Of a DNA stretch of 64,000 nucleotides, positions 24,435 to 34,995 are shown one piece after another; positions within the stretch are counted from its first letter, which is position 1, and each line of letters begins with the position of its first letter. Both the position numbers and the translations under genes were made by a program. Below the pieces are notes generated by a model that was not told the DNA's origin, searched no databases, and saw only the letters and a program-made list of their open reading frames with translations. This stretch comes from Rattus norvegicus (taxonomy: Eukaryota > Chordata > Mammalia > Rodentia > Muridae): the NCBI RefSeq assembly GCF_036323735.1, contig NC_086036.1, forward strand, positions 41,973,550 through 42,037,549. Reading direction: 5' to 3'.

Positions 24435-25330
24435 TTGAGTTCGTTTTGTGTTAGCCATCTACTGCTGGGCAGGGGGGCCCTTACACTGTCTTGTATACCC
24501 CATGAGGCTGTGTTGCAGAAAACTAATTTTTCCTTTGTGAGAAGTTATCAACGGACAATAGTATCTGGGTTAGGGATGGGGGCTGTGTCTGCTTCCCTCT
24601 CAGCCCCGGGACCCATCTGGCTTAGACCCATGCAAACCCTGTGCCACATCTCTCTAGGTTCTCGTGAGCCAGTCCTCTTGTGTCTAGAAGGCCGTATTTC
24701 CTTGGTGTCTTCTATCCCTACTGGCTCCACAGTTTTTCTGCCTCCTCGTCTACAGAGTTCCCTGAGTCCTGAGGGGAAGGATTTGACATTTTATTTAGAG
24801 CTGAGTGTTCCATGGTCTCTCGCCCTTTGCACATTGTCCAGCTCTAGGTCTCTGTATTTGTTTCCATCATAGGAGGTGTGGGTTGCCAACAAAAGTAAAC
24901 ACACAAACAAAAGTAAAGACCACCTCTTGGTTTTGTTTAATTCTCTGTCGATACTGAGCAGTATACTGATCTATGAGTATAGCCAGATGTTGTTACAGTC
25001 ATTTTACTGCTGTTTTCCTAACAGAACAGTAGTGTTTCATCTTCCCCTATGTCTTTGACCTATCTGGTCTCAGGTTGTTGGCCACCCAGGCAGTGTCTAG
25101 CATGGGTCCCATCTCATAGAGTGGGCCTTATATCCAGTCAGATAATGATTGGTTACTTCCACAACTTTTTTTTTTTCTGGAGCTGGGGACCGAACCCAGG
25201 GCCTTGCACTTGCTAGGCAAGCGCTCTACCACTGAGCTAAATCCCCAACCCACTTCCACAACTTTTGTGACACCATTGCATCTGTGTGTCTTGTAGGCAG
25301 GTCACCATTGTAGATTACAGGCTCAAGCTC
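24435..25330 (-). mobile_element. Old rodent L1 (Lx-type) 3' region, split by an ID
   Basis: The plus-strand text contains AGTTCCCTGAGTCCTGAGGG, GAGCTGAGTGTTCCATGGTC, AGGTCTCTGTATTTGTTTCC, GATCTATGAGTATAGC, CAGGTTGTTGGCCACCCAGG and GGCAGGTCACCATTGTAGAT, in the order I know from old rodent L1 copies in antisense orientation. It has no usable coding frame. The ID SINE at 25170-25251 interrupts it, and the text resumes on the far side after the target duplication. The family label Lx is from memory. Confidence 0.6.
25170..25251 (-). mobile_element. ID SINE nested in an old L1 fragment
   Basis: The complement reads GGTTGGGGATTTAGCTCAGT...GGTTCGGTCCCCAGCTCC and ends in an A run. A perfect 15-bp target duplication, ACTTCCACAACTTTT, occurs at 25155-25169 and 25252-25266. 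Confidence 0.96.
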
Positions 25331-25805
25331 ATTCCTTATCCTGAGTTTATCTTTGCTCCTCTTCTTGAATGTGAGATTGAAATTGACTTTCTTCATTGCT
25401 TGTTCTTTCTTGAAGTGCATCTGTGCATGTTAAAGGGAAGAACTCATGGGAACAGCCCCGATAAATTGTGTTGGTGAGGCTCCTTTTGGGTGCTAATTCT
25501 ATAGGCCTACCTTAATTAACTTAAAAATTATATTAAACCTATTACAGACATGCAAGCATCACATATCGACTGTTTAATTACATTTCTATATTTTATACTC
25601 CTGTGTTCTCTTCCTGTGTAAGTGTAGTAGTTTTGACAATGCAGTATTGTGGTTTTCTGTCAAGCTTCGTGAGTGAAAATATGTAACTATAATATACATG
25701 TAAGTTTCTGGAGCAGATAGCTATGCCAAAACAAGAGCTGGGCCTAACCCAGGCATGGCAGAACCCTGATGAAGCTACTGTTCTTTCTCTGTATCCTTTG
25801 GTTGA
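25331..25805. other. Unassigned non-coding sequence
   Basis: No feature recognised. Confidence 0.5.
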
Positions 25806-25806
25806 G

Positions 25807-25845
<39 letters not shown>
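25806..25845. repeat. TCTG tetranucleotide microsatellite
   Basis: About nine consecutive TCTG units. Confidence 0.95.
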
Positions 25846-26072
25846 GAGTTCTCTTATAAGCCACTCCTTTTTAATCCTGGTTTCACGGTGTAGCCCTAGT
25901 TTGTCCTGACCTCACTACCTTCCTTCTCTAGCCTGCTAGGTGCTTTTGATTTAAGCCTGAATCTATACCTAACTGTATCATTCTTATTTTTGTGTATTTC
26001 AAATGAATTTGTCTAAGTGACTGTAATTTCTGCCAATAGAAGGGTATAAGGAGTGATATTAAAAAATAATCA

Positions 26073-26490
26073 TACCAGCAGCAAACCACTGAACTGAGAA
26101 TAGGACCCCCGTTGAAGGAATCAGAGAAAGAACTGGAAGAGCTTGAAGGGGCTCGAGACCCCATATGTACAACAATGACAACCAACCAGAGCTTCCAGGG
26201 ACTAAGCCACTACCTAAAGACTATACATGGACTGACCCTGGACTCTGACCCCATAGGTAGCAATGAATATCCTAGTAAGAGCACCAGTGGAAGGGGAAGC
26301 CCTGGGTCCTGCTAAGACTGAACCCCCAGTGAACTAGTCTATGGGGGGAGGGGGACAATGGGGGGAGGGTGGGGAGGGGAACACCGATAAGAAAGGGGAG
26401 GGGGGAGGGGGATGTTTGCCCGGAAACTGGGAAAGGGAATAACACTCGAAATGTATATAAGAAATACTCAAGTTAATAAAAAAAAAAAGA
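26073..26490 (+). mobile_element. 5'-truncated L1 3'-UTR fragment, plus strand
   Basis: The sequence is the complement-oriented counterpart of the 3' UTRs of L1-A to L1-D. It has CAGCAAACCACTGAACTGAG, AGAGCTTGAAGGGGCTCGAG, a long G-rich polypurine tract at 26341-26420 and AACTGGGAAAGGGAATAACA, and ends CAAGTTAATAAAAAAAAAAAG. It is only about 420 bp long and contains no ORF2. TTAAAAAATAATCA at 26059-26072 recurs with one extra A at 26524-26538, a possible target duplication that would make 26491-26523 an A-rich tail. It is the only L1 of recent type here on the plus strand. Confidence 0.88.
26336..26420 (+). other. G-rich polypurine tract of L1 3' UTR (potential G-quadruplex)
   Basis: At least six runs of four or more G occur within 85 bp on the plus strand. 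Such tracts are conserved in rodent L1 3' UTRs and can form G-quadruplexes in vitro (family knowledge). Folding here is inferred. Confidence 0.75.
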
Positions 26491-26539
26491 AAAAGCTATT
26501 TTAATAAATCAATATTATATTTGTTAAAAAAATAATCAA

Positions 26540-27520
26540 AATAAATAAAACCTACCTCTTTGTCCTGTTTAGTCCTGAGCACCAGGACTGGCGAAGGAAG
26601 TCCATGGCGAGTGACTGACTGTGTCAGACTCACATGGACTAGAGTGGAAGTAGTTCCAAAAGGAAAGGAGTGCAGTTGGGAAAGTGTAGATGTTTTCTTG
26701 CCTATGGCTCATCTGCGTCTCACTGCCAACTGTGGTGCTTGCTCTGCTTCTCTACCTCTTAGCTGTAATTAAATTCCTTCAAGTCACCCTCTTCTTAAAG
26801 GCAGAAGGGCTTCTGTCAGGACTGAGTCGTTTATACACAGTAAATTCCACCAGACTGGTTCCTGCTAACAGGCCGCTGTGGAAGGATGGTCAGGCTGAGC
26901 TGTGGGAAATGCAGTGGGTGTTTGAAGCTTAGCAATGCAGCAGAGTGGTAGGTAGCTTGGACTTGGAGGTAATGTGGACCTGCATGCAAGAACATTGTCA
27001 TTTCTCATCTGTGTGACCTTTAAAAGGTCACTTAATTTTCCAAAGCCTGATTCTTTGCCTGTAACACAAAGATAATAGCAGGTCCCTTCTAAAGTACTTA
27101 CAAACATGAAATGGAGTAAATATAGAAAGGTCCTCACAGTGCCTACATGTAGGTGACATTCCTATGAATAGTGCAATAATAAATAAACTGTCTCTTTGTT
27201 TGTTCTCAGGTAGCCCCAGTTTCAAAGGATTAGGAGTTCAGATGTGTTCTGTACTTAGTTAAGGCCAATGTTCTTTTTTATAAAATAGTTTTGAAATATT
27301 ACTACTTATCTCATTGGCTATATGGGGAAGTGGGTTCCAATTGTTTTTTTTTCAGCCAAAACAAAATAGACATTTAAAAGACAACTCATTTTTCATTATA
27401 TATTTATATATATTTTTATATCTTAAGTTGTTTTATAAAGGAAAGGCAGTCATATAACTAAAGGTTGGAATCTGTTTAACGAAGTGGTTTTGGATTGAAG
27501 GATTTTCTAGCAGAAGAAAG
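26540..27520. other. Unassigned non-coding sequence
   Basis: No supported gene or repeat is seen. The frames at 26560-26932 and 26865-27137 overlap on opposite strands and show no domain. Confidence 0.5.
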
Positions 27521-27538
27521 TATCTCGCAGAGTTTTCT

Positions 27539-28945
27539 TTTTATTTATTTTTTTTAATTAACTTGAGTATTTCTTATTTACATTTCGAATGTTATTCCCT
27601 TTCCCGGTTTACGGGCCAACATCCCCCTAACCCCTCCCCCTCCCCTTCTTTATGGGTGTTCCCCTCCCCATCCTCCCCCATTTGCCGCCCTCCCCCCAAC
27701 AATCACGTTCACTGGGGGTTCAGTCTTAGCAGGACCCAGGGCTTCCCCTTACACTGGTGATCTTACTAGGATATTCAATGCTACCTATGAGATCAGAGTC
27801 CAGGGTCAGTCCATGTATAGTCTTTAGGTATTGGCTTAGTCCCTGGAAGCTCTGGTTGCTTGGCATTGTTGTTCATATGGGGTCTCGAGCCCCTTCAAGC
27901 TTTCCAGTTCTTTCTCTGATTCCTTCAGCGGGGGTCCTCTTCTCAGTTCAGTGGTTTGCTGCTGGCATTCGCCTATGTATTTGCTGTATTCTGGCTATGT
28001 CTCTCAGGAGAGATCTACATCCGGCTCCTGTCGGTCTGCACTTCTTTGCTTCATCCATCTTGTCTAATTGGGTGGCTGTATATGTATGGGCCACATGTGG
28101 GGCAGGCTCTGAATGTGTGTTCCTTCTGTCTCTGTTTTAATCTTTGCCTCTCTATTCCCTGCCAAGGGTATTCTTGTTCCCCTTTTAAAGAAGGAGTGAA
28201 GCATTCACATTTTGATCATCCGTCTTGAGTTTCATGTGTTCTAGGTATCTAGGGTAATTCAAGCATTTGGGCTAATATCACACTTATCAATGAGTGCATA
28301 CCATGTGTGTTTTACTGTGATTGGGTTACCTCACTCAGGATGATATTTTCCAGTTCCAACCATTTGCCTATGAATTTCATAAAGTAGCTGAGTAACATTC
28401 CATTGTGTAGATGTACCACATTTTCTGTATCCATTCTTCTGTTGAAGGTCATCTGGGTTCTTTCCAGCTTCTGGCTATTATAAATAAGGCTGCTATGAAC
28501 ATAGTGGAGCACGTGTCTTTTTTATATGTTGGGGCATCTTTTGGGTATATGCCCAAGAGAGGTATAGCTGGATCCTCAGGCAGTTCAATGTCCAATTTTC
28601 TGAGGAACCTCCAGACTGATTTCCAGAATGGTTGTACCAGTCTGCAATCCCACCAACAATGGAGGAGTGTTCCTCTTTCTCCACATCCTCGCCAGCATTT
28701 GCTGTTACCTGAGTTTTTGATCTTAGCCATTCTGACTGGTGTGAGGTGAAATCTCAGGGTTGTTTTGTTTTGCATTTCCCTTATGACTAAGGATGTTGAG
28801 CATTTCTTTAGGTGTTTCTCAGCCATTTGTCATTTCTCAGCTCTGAATTCTTTGTTTAGCTCTGAACCCCATTTTTTAATAGGGTTATTTGTCTCCCTGC
28901 GGTCTAACTTCTTGAGTTCTTTGTATATTTTGGATATAAGGCCTC
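27539..28945 (-). mobile_element. L1-B: 5'-truncated L1 insertion
   Basis: This is a minus-strand L1 of about 1.4 kb with the complete 3' UTR and the last roughly 670 bp of ORF2. A perfect 18-bp target duplication, TATCTCGCAGAGTTTTCT, occurs at 27521-27538 and 28946-28963. The break at 28945 falls within ORF2, so the element arrived truncated by incomplete reverse transcription. Confidence 0.96.
28272..28945 (-). pseudogene. L1-B ORF2 C-terminal remnant
   Basis: The open piece 28449-28826 (125 residues) covers the ORF2 C-terminal cysteine-rich segment, including a C-x3-C-x7-H-x4-C pattern as in L1-D. The frame is broken on both sides. A stop at the family position (about 28272) precedes the 3' UTR. 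Endonuclease and reverse-transcriptase domains are absent. Confidence 0.88.
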
Positions 28946-28963
28946 TATCTCGCAGAGTTTTCT

Positions 28964-30099
28964 GACTGCTGTCATATCCGTCGTAAGCACATGGCTTTGT
29001 GGGAGTTTAGGGGCAGCTGGACTAATGCAGCTGCAAATGGAAGTTCAGGCCATTTCATCTCATTGCTGTGTCCAGCTGGTTAACAGCTCACTTCAAAAGC
29101 CCTGCGATGACCTGTGCACTTCTAGGGTGTGAGCTGTATCACTCAGGGTTAGGGAATATAAATGGGCAAACCACTTTGGACCCGAATCTCTATTGTTATA
29201 AAAATGTATCTCAGTGAAAGTCACCCAGACAGAACAGGATCATTGTATAAAGCCACAAAGAGTGGGCAAGGGAATCTGCTATCCATGGTTTATTAACAGT
29301 ATCCAGTACAGCTGAGTATTTTAAAGCTATTCATATTCACAAAAGTCAGAGTCATTCTAACAATATTTATTTATTGGAAGGACATATTTGCCACTTAACT
29401 ACCTTGTTGTGAGATGTGAATAAGTTGATATAAACAAATAACCTTGACTCACAGAGCTGTAGTCATTACTTTCTAATATAAAAATCCAGTAGCCAAGTCT
29501 ATTATACTTGTGTGCTTTGCTGACTAGTGCAAGTGTGCCATATGGTACTTAAGAGTCATAGGTGTCAAGGCATTAATCTGCTCCCTTTTAAGAAAAAGCC
29601 ATTATTGTTTGTGGAGATAGAGAGTGTATGTTTCTATTTAAACAGCCCTCGAACACGCTGTTTAGTCACTAAAATGCCAAATCTGTGCTTGTCAACGTCT
29701 TGCTACAATCTGTTTGGGAAATAACGAATTTTTAAATGATACATTTTTATATTCATAGATAGGTATCATGTTACTAATATCCAAATTTATCTAGAAAACA
29801 TGACATTGAAGACAACCTAAAAAGAATAATAGTTATCCTTTTAATGTGATAAATATTAGAGCTGAGAAGTTTTTATGTGGATGAATTTCTCTTTTTTCTA
29901 GTGTTTATTGGGGGAAGGGGAAGAGTAAAAGGCCATCTTGGAGTGGGGACATGAGGAACAGATAGAGACAGATAGGCAGATAGAGAGAACAAGACAGAAT
30001 GAGGGAGGCAAAGGCAGGGGGAATGGGAGAGAGCGAGAGCTGGAGAGAGTGAATGATTTGCAGTTTTCTAGGTGTTTACATAAGATAATTTGATAATGG
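28964..30099. other. Unassigned sequence with a GA-rich tract
   Basis: No gene recognised. A purine-rich low-complexity tract lies at about 29955-30055 (AGACAGATAGGCAGATAGAG and related words). Confidence 0.5.
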
Positions 30100-30460
30100 C
30101 CTTGGTTGTTTTTCTGTTGCTATGATAAGACACCATGAACAAAGCAACTTATAGAAGAAAGCTTCTTTGGACTTGCTTACAGTTGCAGGAGGTGAGCCCA
30201 TGGCCATTATCAAGGGGAGCATGGTAGCAGGCAGGCAGACATGCTGGAGCAGCATCTCATATCTTGAGACAACATCTGAGGCAGAGAAAGCTAACTGGGG
30301 ATTGTGTGGGCTTTTGAGTCCTCACCCCAGTGGCACACCTCCTCCAGCAAAGTCATACCTTCTTACCCCCCACCCCAAACAGTTCCACCAACTGAGGACT
30401 AAGTATTCAAACATGGCCCTAGGCCAATGGGAATGTTCACGTCCAGACCACTGTAGTAAG
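30100..30460 (+). repeat. Rodent dispersed repeat (family unassigned), copy 1
   Basis: This runs from TTTTCTGTTGCTATGATAAG, ACACCATGAACAAAGCAACT and TTGCTTACAGTTGCAGG through CACACCTCCTCCAGCAAAGT to ATTCAAACATGGCCCTAGGC. It shares this scaffold with 33662-33985 and with the start of 58425-58620. These words are very common in rodent genomes, but I cannot assign the family name. An open frame of 136 residues across it (30167-30577) is fortuitous. Confidence 0.6.
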
Positions 30461-30706
30461 TATTTTTCTTTTATCCGGTATGCACCAGCGCTTATATCTG
30501 AAGTCTGTAGTCAAGAAAACAGTCTTTGCTATAGAACGTTCTTCATTGTTTTATGTGGTCCATCGTATTTTACCTAATCTAACTCATAGTCACAGAAGCC
30601 TCAGGTTTTAATGAAACTATAAATCTTAAGCTTATTCATTTCCAACCATTTGAGGGTTGTGTACTTTGAAGACTTAGTAAGAAATTAACACATGGAATAG
30701 TGTTTT

Positions 30707-30888
30707 GTTTGTTTATTTATTTATTTATTATAGATGAGTACACTGTAGTTGTCTTCAGATGTGCCAGAAGAGGACATCAGATCTCATTACAGATGGTTGT
30801 GAGCCACCGTGTGGTTGTTCGGATTTGAACTCAGGACCTCTGGCAGAGCAGTCAGTGCTCTTAACTGCTGAGCCATCTCTCCAGCCCA
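30707..30888 (-). mobile_element. B2 SINE
   Basis: The complement reads GGGCTGGAGAGATGGCTCAG, CAGTTAAGAGCACTGACTGC, AACCACACGGTGGCTCACAA and TACAGTGTACTCATCTATAA, and then an A/T-rich tail: a nearly complete B2 with its tRNA-like head. Flanks GAATAGTGTTTT (30695-30706) and GAATGGTGTTTT (30889-30900) form a 12-bp target duplication with one mismatch. Confidence 0.95.
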
Positions 30889-30949
30889 GAATGGTGTTTT
30901 TTTAACTTTCCAAAATACTGTTTCATATAAACACTAGGTAAACTTATAA

Positions 30950-31097
30950 TAATAGAGCGAGTGAAAATGCTCGGTGGGTAAGGGTGTGCCACCTGGCCTG
31001 GTAACCCAAGTTTGATCCCTGGGATGCCTGCTGTTGAAGGTGAGAACTGACCCCCACAAATTGTCCCCTGACCTCCTCAGGGGCACAGTGTGGCACA

Positions 31098-31152
<55 letters not shown>
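30950..31152 (+). mobile_element. tRNA-derived SINE (B3/B4/RSINE type) ending in a CA repeat
   Basis: After a degraded tRNA-like head (GTGAAAATGCTCGGTGGGTA, AGTTTGATCCCTGGGATGCC) follow GAGAACTGACCCCCACAAAT and TGTCCCCTGACCTCC, then a pure CA run at about 31099-31152. This is the layout of a rodent B2/B4-class SINE whose tail has become a microsatellite. Subfamily is uncertain. Confidence 0.7.
31099..31152. repeat. CA dinucleotide microsatellite
   Basis: About 26 uninterrupted CA units. Confidence 0.98.
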
Positions 31153-31154
<2 letters not shown>

Positions 31155-31964
31155 GCATATATTTAAATTGCAGTAATGTAAGAGTTATACTTAATTGGGT
31201 TTTACTTTCACAGCGATAAGGAATTCGTTGAAGAACTTTGTTTTCTCTTCCTTTCTGAAAGTTCAGGGACGAGTGAGCCATGCATTGTTTGCACTGGAAA
31301 AGCAGATTACCTCTTGGGTAGACTCTAGCTCAGATGCAGACGTGCATGACTCGCCTAGGTTATTGATCTGTGGCATGAAGCCCTGATATGACTCTGTTCA
31401 TCTCAGAGTGTGGGTATCCCTTGAGGTTATTTCTAGGGATGACTGACAGTTAAAGACATAAAGGGAATCTCTTCTGTTCATTGTACCCTTCTCCTTCACA
31501 GCTGTGTCTCTCTTCCTGTCCCCTCCCTCATATACTAGTATTGATCAGTTTTTATAAACTTTTTAAAGCCACATATACACATTTCAAGCATGATTTTGAA
31601 GAGTTTTTAAATCTCCATCTGTAGCATTAAAAGTTGGCCTCAGCAAAGTTCATTGCTGCCCTTAGAAGAAAAACCTTATCAATCAAGCTTAAATGAGAGG
31701 AGGAAGTGTAGAGTGAAGAACGTTGTTTTAAAACACATTAGGTACACTTTTATTTGGCCCTTTGCAGTATATTAGAAATGCACTTCTTATACTTTGTTTA
31801 AAACATTTCCAAATTCTTAGTTAGACTTGTTCTTTGACAGTTTCCCACACGTATATGATGTATTGTGACCACTCTCAACCCCTTACCCTACTATTCTACT
31901 CTCAATTTTTCTATAAATATTTTTCTTACATTCGTGTTTGTTATTTTCTTTTGTGACCCACTGA
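31153..31964. other. Unassigned non-coding sequence
   Basis: Nothing recognised. Confidence 0.5.
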
Positions 31965-32420
31965 GTTTAACCAGTTTCTGCCTATCAGTTTGGAGCTGTT
32001 TGTTATAGCATGCTGTACTCAGCAGTGGGTACACAGTAGAACAATGATTGCCACTTCTCAAGATCCATCAATAGCTCAGAGTTCAGCAGAAAACACCCCT
32101 GGCCCATCCATGACTGATTGCTCACAAGTCCCAGTGCAGTTATGAGTTTCTGATTGCTGTGGTTGTGTCGGGTCTACAGGCTGCCATTCCACATCTCTTC
32201 GCCTTATCTTCTGGATCAAACATACTTCCTGCCTCTTTTTCTACAGTGTTCCCTGAGGTTCGTCCTCAGAGGGGGGAACCCTGGACTGCCATGTAGTCTC
32301 AGCATTTTGGGACATCTGTAAATTACATGTTGACACTGTCTGTACTGCATGTAGCATTCAAACAGGAAGGACACATGGCTTGAGTTTACTTCAGTGATAG
32401 AAGGCCACAAACAGTAGAAG
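31965..32420 (-). mobile_element. Old L1-type remnant, antisense
   Basis: Words such as GGAGCTGTTTGTTATAGCAT, CAATAGCTCAGAGTTCAGC, TCTACAGTGTTCCCTGAGGT and GTAGTCTCAGCATTTTGGGA resemble diverged antisense L1 3' sequence related to that at 24435-25330. Divergence is high and boundaries are approximate. Confidence 0.45.
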
Positions 32421-33661
32421 TGGGTGTGGAACAGAAGTTCTTGGATGTCTGGTCAGATTCTCTCCCATCCACTATGACGTTCCACTCTTCTGGAAGGTAA
32501 TGTGAGTGATGCACACTTAGATGGACACATATCATTCTTTTCAAACTCACACTTACCTGACCATTCCTACTTTTCTCTATGTTCTTTAGCAATTTTTTTC
32601 TTTTACATCTGGTTCCTGACAGGGCTGAATATTTAGAGGAATACCTGCCTCTTGGAAAAAGGAAATAATCTACTACTTGTATTCCCTCTCTGATTTATGT
32701 TCTAGGCAGATGAGGAACTGGAGTATACAAGTACTCCATTTGTACTCACTGAATTAATAGAGTGTGTTCAATTCACTGCAAAAAAACCCTATATGCTAAG
32801 AACAATTCGATACCACTATAAAGTTGCAAAGTATATCATCATTGTACACTTATTTTAATGTTATTAAGTGTTATTTATTTTAATTTTTATAATGGATATC
32901 TGCATGTAAATCTTTTATTTACTGTGGAGGTCATGATATATAATATATAAAAAGATGATCAACTAGAACTCATTCTTGCAATGAGCTCCCAGGATCCCAC
33001 AGCAATTTCAGATGGCACATGCTGTTTTACTGGAAGAGTAACTACAGGATACAGTCTGATCACTCTCCACCTCCCATGGTAAACCTTCTGTTTGTTTTGT
33101 GAATTTGGTAGTTAAAGGTGTGTGATAAAACTTGCCATCTCTGCTAGATGCTGCTAAATCAGACAGTAATAAAATGGCTGCTCAGCTCCAGCAGGTCTTT
33201 TTATTCCATTAAGCATAGGTTTCCTAGATGGTCATGGCATCTGGTTTGTCCAAAACTTGTTACTCTGAGAGCATTAAAGTTTACAGCATAAGTTTTAAAT
33301 TTACATGAAAGAGAAGAAGGAGCCATGAGTGAAAACGTACCTCAGACAAATGAAATCAAGAGAATGTCTCGTGGAAATTTTATTTCCACACTCTTGACCA
33401 TTATATGATTACTCGGTAATATAAAGTAATTCCCTGCAGCCGTTCTCCATTTAATTGTTGAAGCAGAGAAGTACAGTAAATGTTAATTAGCTCTACTATC
33501 TGTAGTCGCATCTGCTACTACTGAAGTTCTGCCTGCATCTCAAAGCAATACAGTAATCATTCTTTACTTGGAGGACTCATTCCAGCATTCAGTTTCATAA
33601 CTTTTCTAGTCTTTTACCTACCGACTTTGCGGAAAAATTCTCATATAAACATATGCACATT
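32421..33661. other. Unassigned AT-rich non-coding sequence
   Basis: No gene or clear repeat recognised. Confidence 0.5.
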
Positions 33662-33985
33662 GTTTTAGTTTGGGTTTTACAGCTGCGAGCAGACACATGA
33701 ACAAGGCAACTCTTATATGGGCAACATTTAATTGGTGCTGGCTTATAGGTTCAGAGGTTCAGTCCATTATCATCAAGGCGGGAGGGTGGGAGCATCCAGG
33801 CAGGCATGGAGCTGGAGGAGCTGAGAGTTTTGTCTTGTTCCACTTGTTCCAAAGGCAAACAGGCATCAAGGCAGCTAGGAGGAAGACCCTAAAGCCCACG
33901 CCCACAGTGACACACTTCCTCCAACAAGGCCACACCTCCAAATAGTGCCACTCCACTGTGCTAAGCATATTCAAACCACCACACA
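33662..33985 (+). repeat. Rodent dispersed repeat (family unassigned), copy 2
   Basis: This better-preserved member of the family at 30100-30460 carries TTTAGTTTGGGTTTTACAGC, CATGAACAAGGCAACTCTTA, TTCAGTCCATTATCATCAAG, AAGCCCACGCCCACAGTGAC and AACAAGGCCACACCTCC, and ends ATTCAAACCACCACA. It is non-coding. Confidence 0.7.
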
Positions 33986-34995
33986 TGCTTATCATATATC
34001 CACATACCATATATAGTTTGTGTAATTTTTTGCCTTGGAAAATACAAAATGCAAGATTTTATTGAAACTTGTGTGTTTTTCATTTAGTTTGGACATTTTC
34101 TAGCATCTACTTGATTTTTTCTTTACCTGATCCTCTGTTTTATCTTTTCTTCCTGGAATTTCCATTGTTTCCTATTTCCCTGAGATACCTTATACCCCAC
34201 CTCTAATGACTCTTCTTCTTCCTTTGCTAGATTACATATTTTTTTAATTTTAACTTTATAATTATATTTTTTCCATCTTTATTAACTTGAGTATTTCTTA
34301 TTTACATTTTGATTGTTATATCCTTTCCCTGTTTCCCGGCCAACATCCCCCTGACACCTCCCCCTCCTCTTCTCTATCGGGATCCCCTCCCCATCCTCCC
34401 CTCATTACCACCCTCCCCGCAACAATCATGTTCACTGGGGATTCGGTCTTGGCAGGACCAAGGGCTTCCCCTTCCACTGGTGCTCTTGCTAGGCTATTCA
34501 TTGCTACCTATGAGGTTGGAGCCCAGGGTCAGTCCATGTATAGTCTTTGGGTAGTGGCTTAGTCCCTGGAAGCTCTGGTTGCTTGGCATTGTTGTTCATA
34601 TGGGGTCTTAAGCCCCTTCAAGCTCTTTCAGTCCTTTCTAAAATTCCTTCAACGGGGGTCCTTTTCTCAATTCAGTGGTTTGCTGCTGGCATTCACCTAT
34701 GTATTTGCTGTATTCTGGCTGTGTCTCTCAGGAGAGATCTACATCCGGTTCTTGTTGGCCTACACTTCTTTGATTCATCCATCTTATCTAGTTTGGTGGC
34801 TGTATATGTATGGGCCACATGTGGGGCAGGCTCTGAATGGGTGTTCCTTCTGCCTCTGTTCTAAACTTTGCCTCCCTATTCCCTGTCAAGGGTATTCTTG
34901 TTCCTCTTTTAAAGAAGGAGTTAAGCATTCGAATTTTGGTCATCCTTCTTGAGTTTCATGTGTTCTGTGCATCTAGGGTAATTCAAGCATTTGGA

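Noticed and set aside
30934..31281. Minus-strand frame with a long Cys-Val run
   Set aside because: The run is the translation of the CA microsatellite at 31099-31152.
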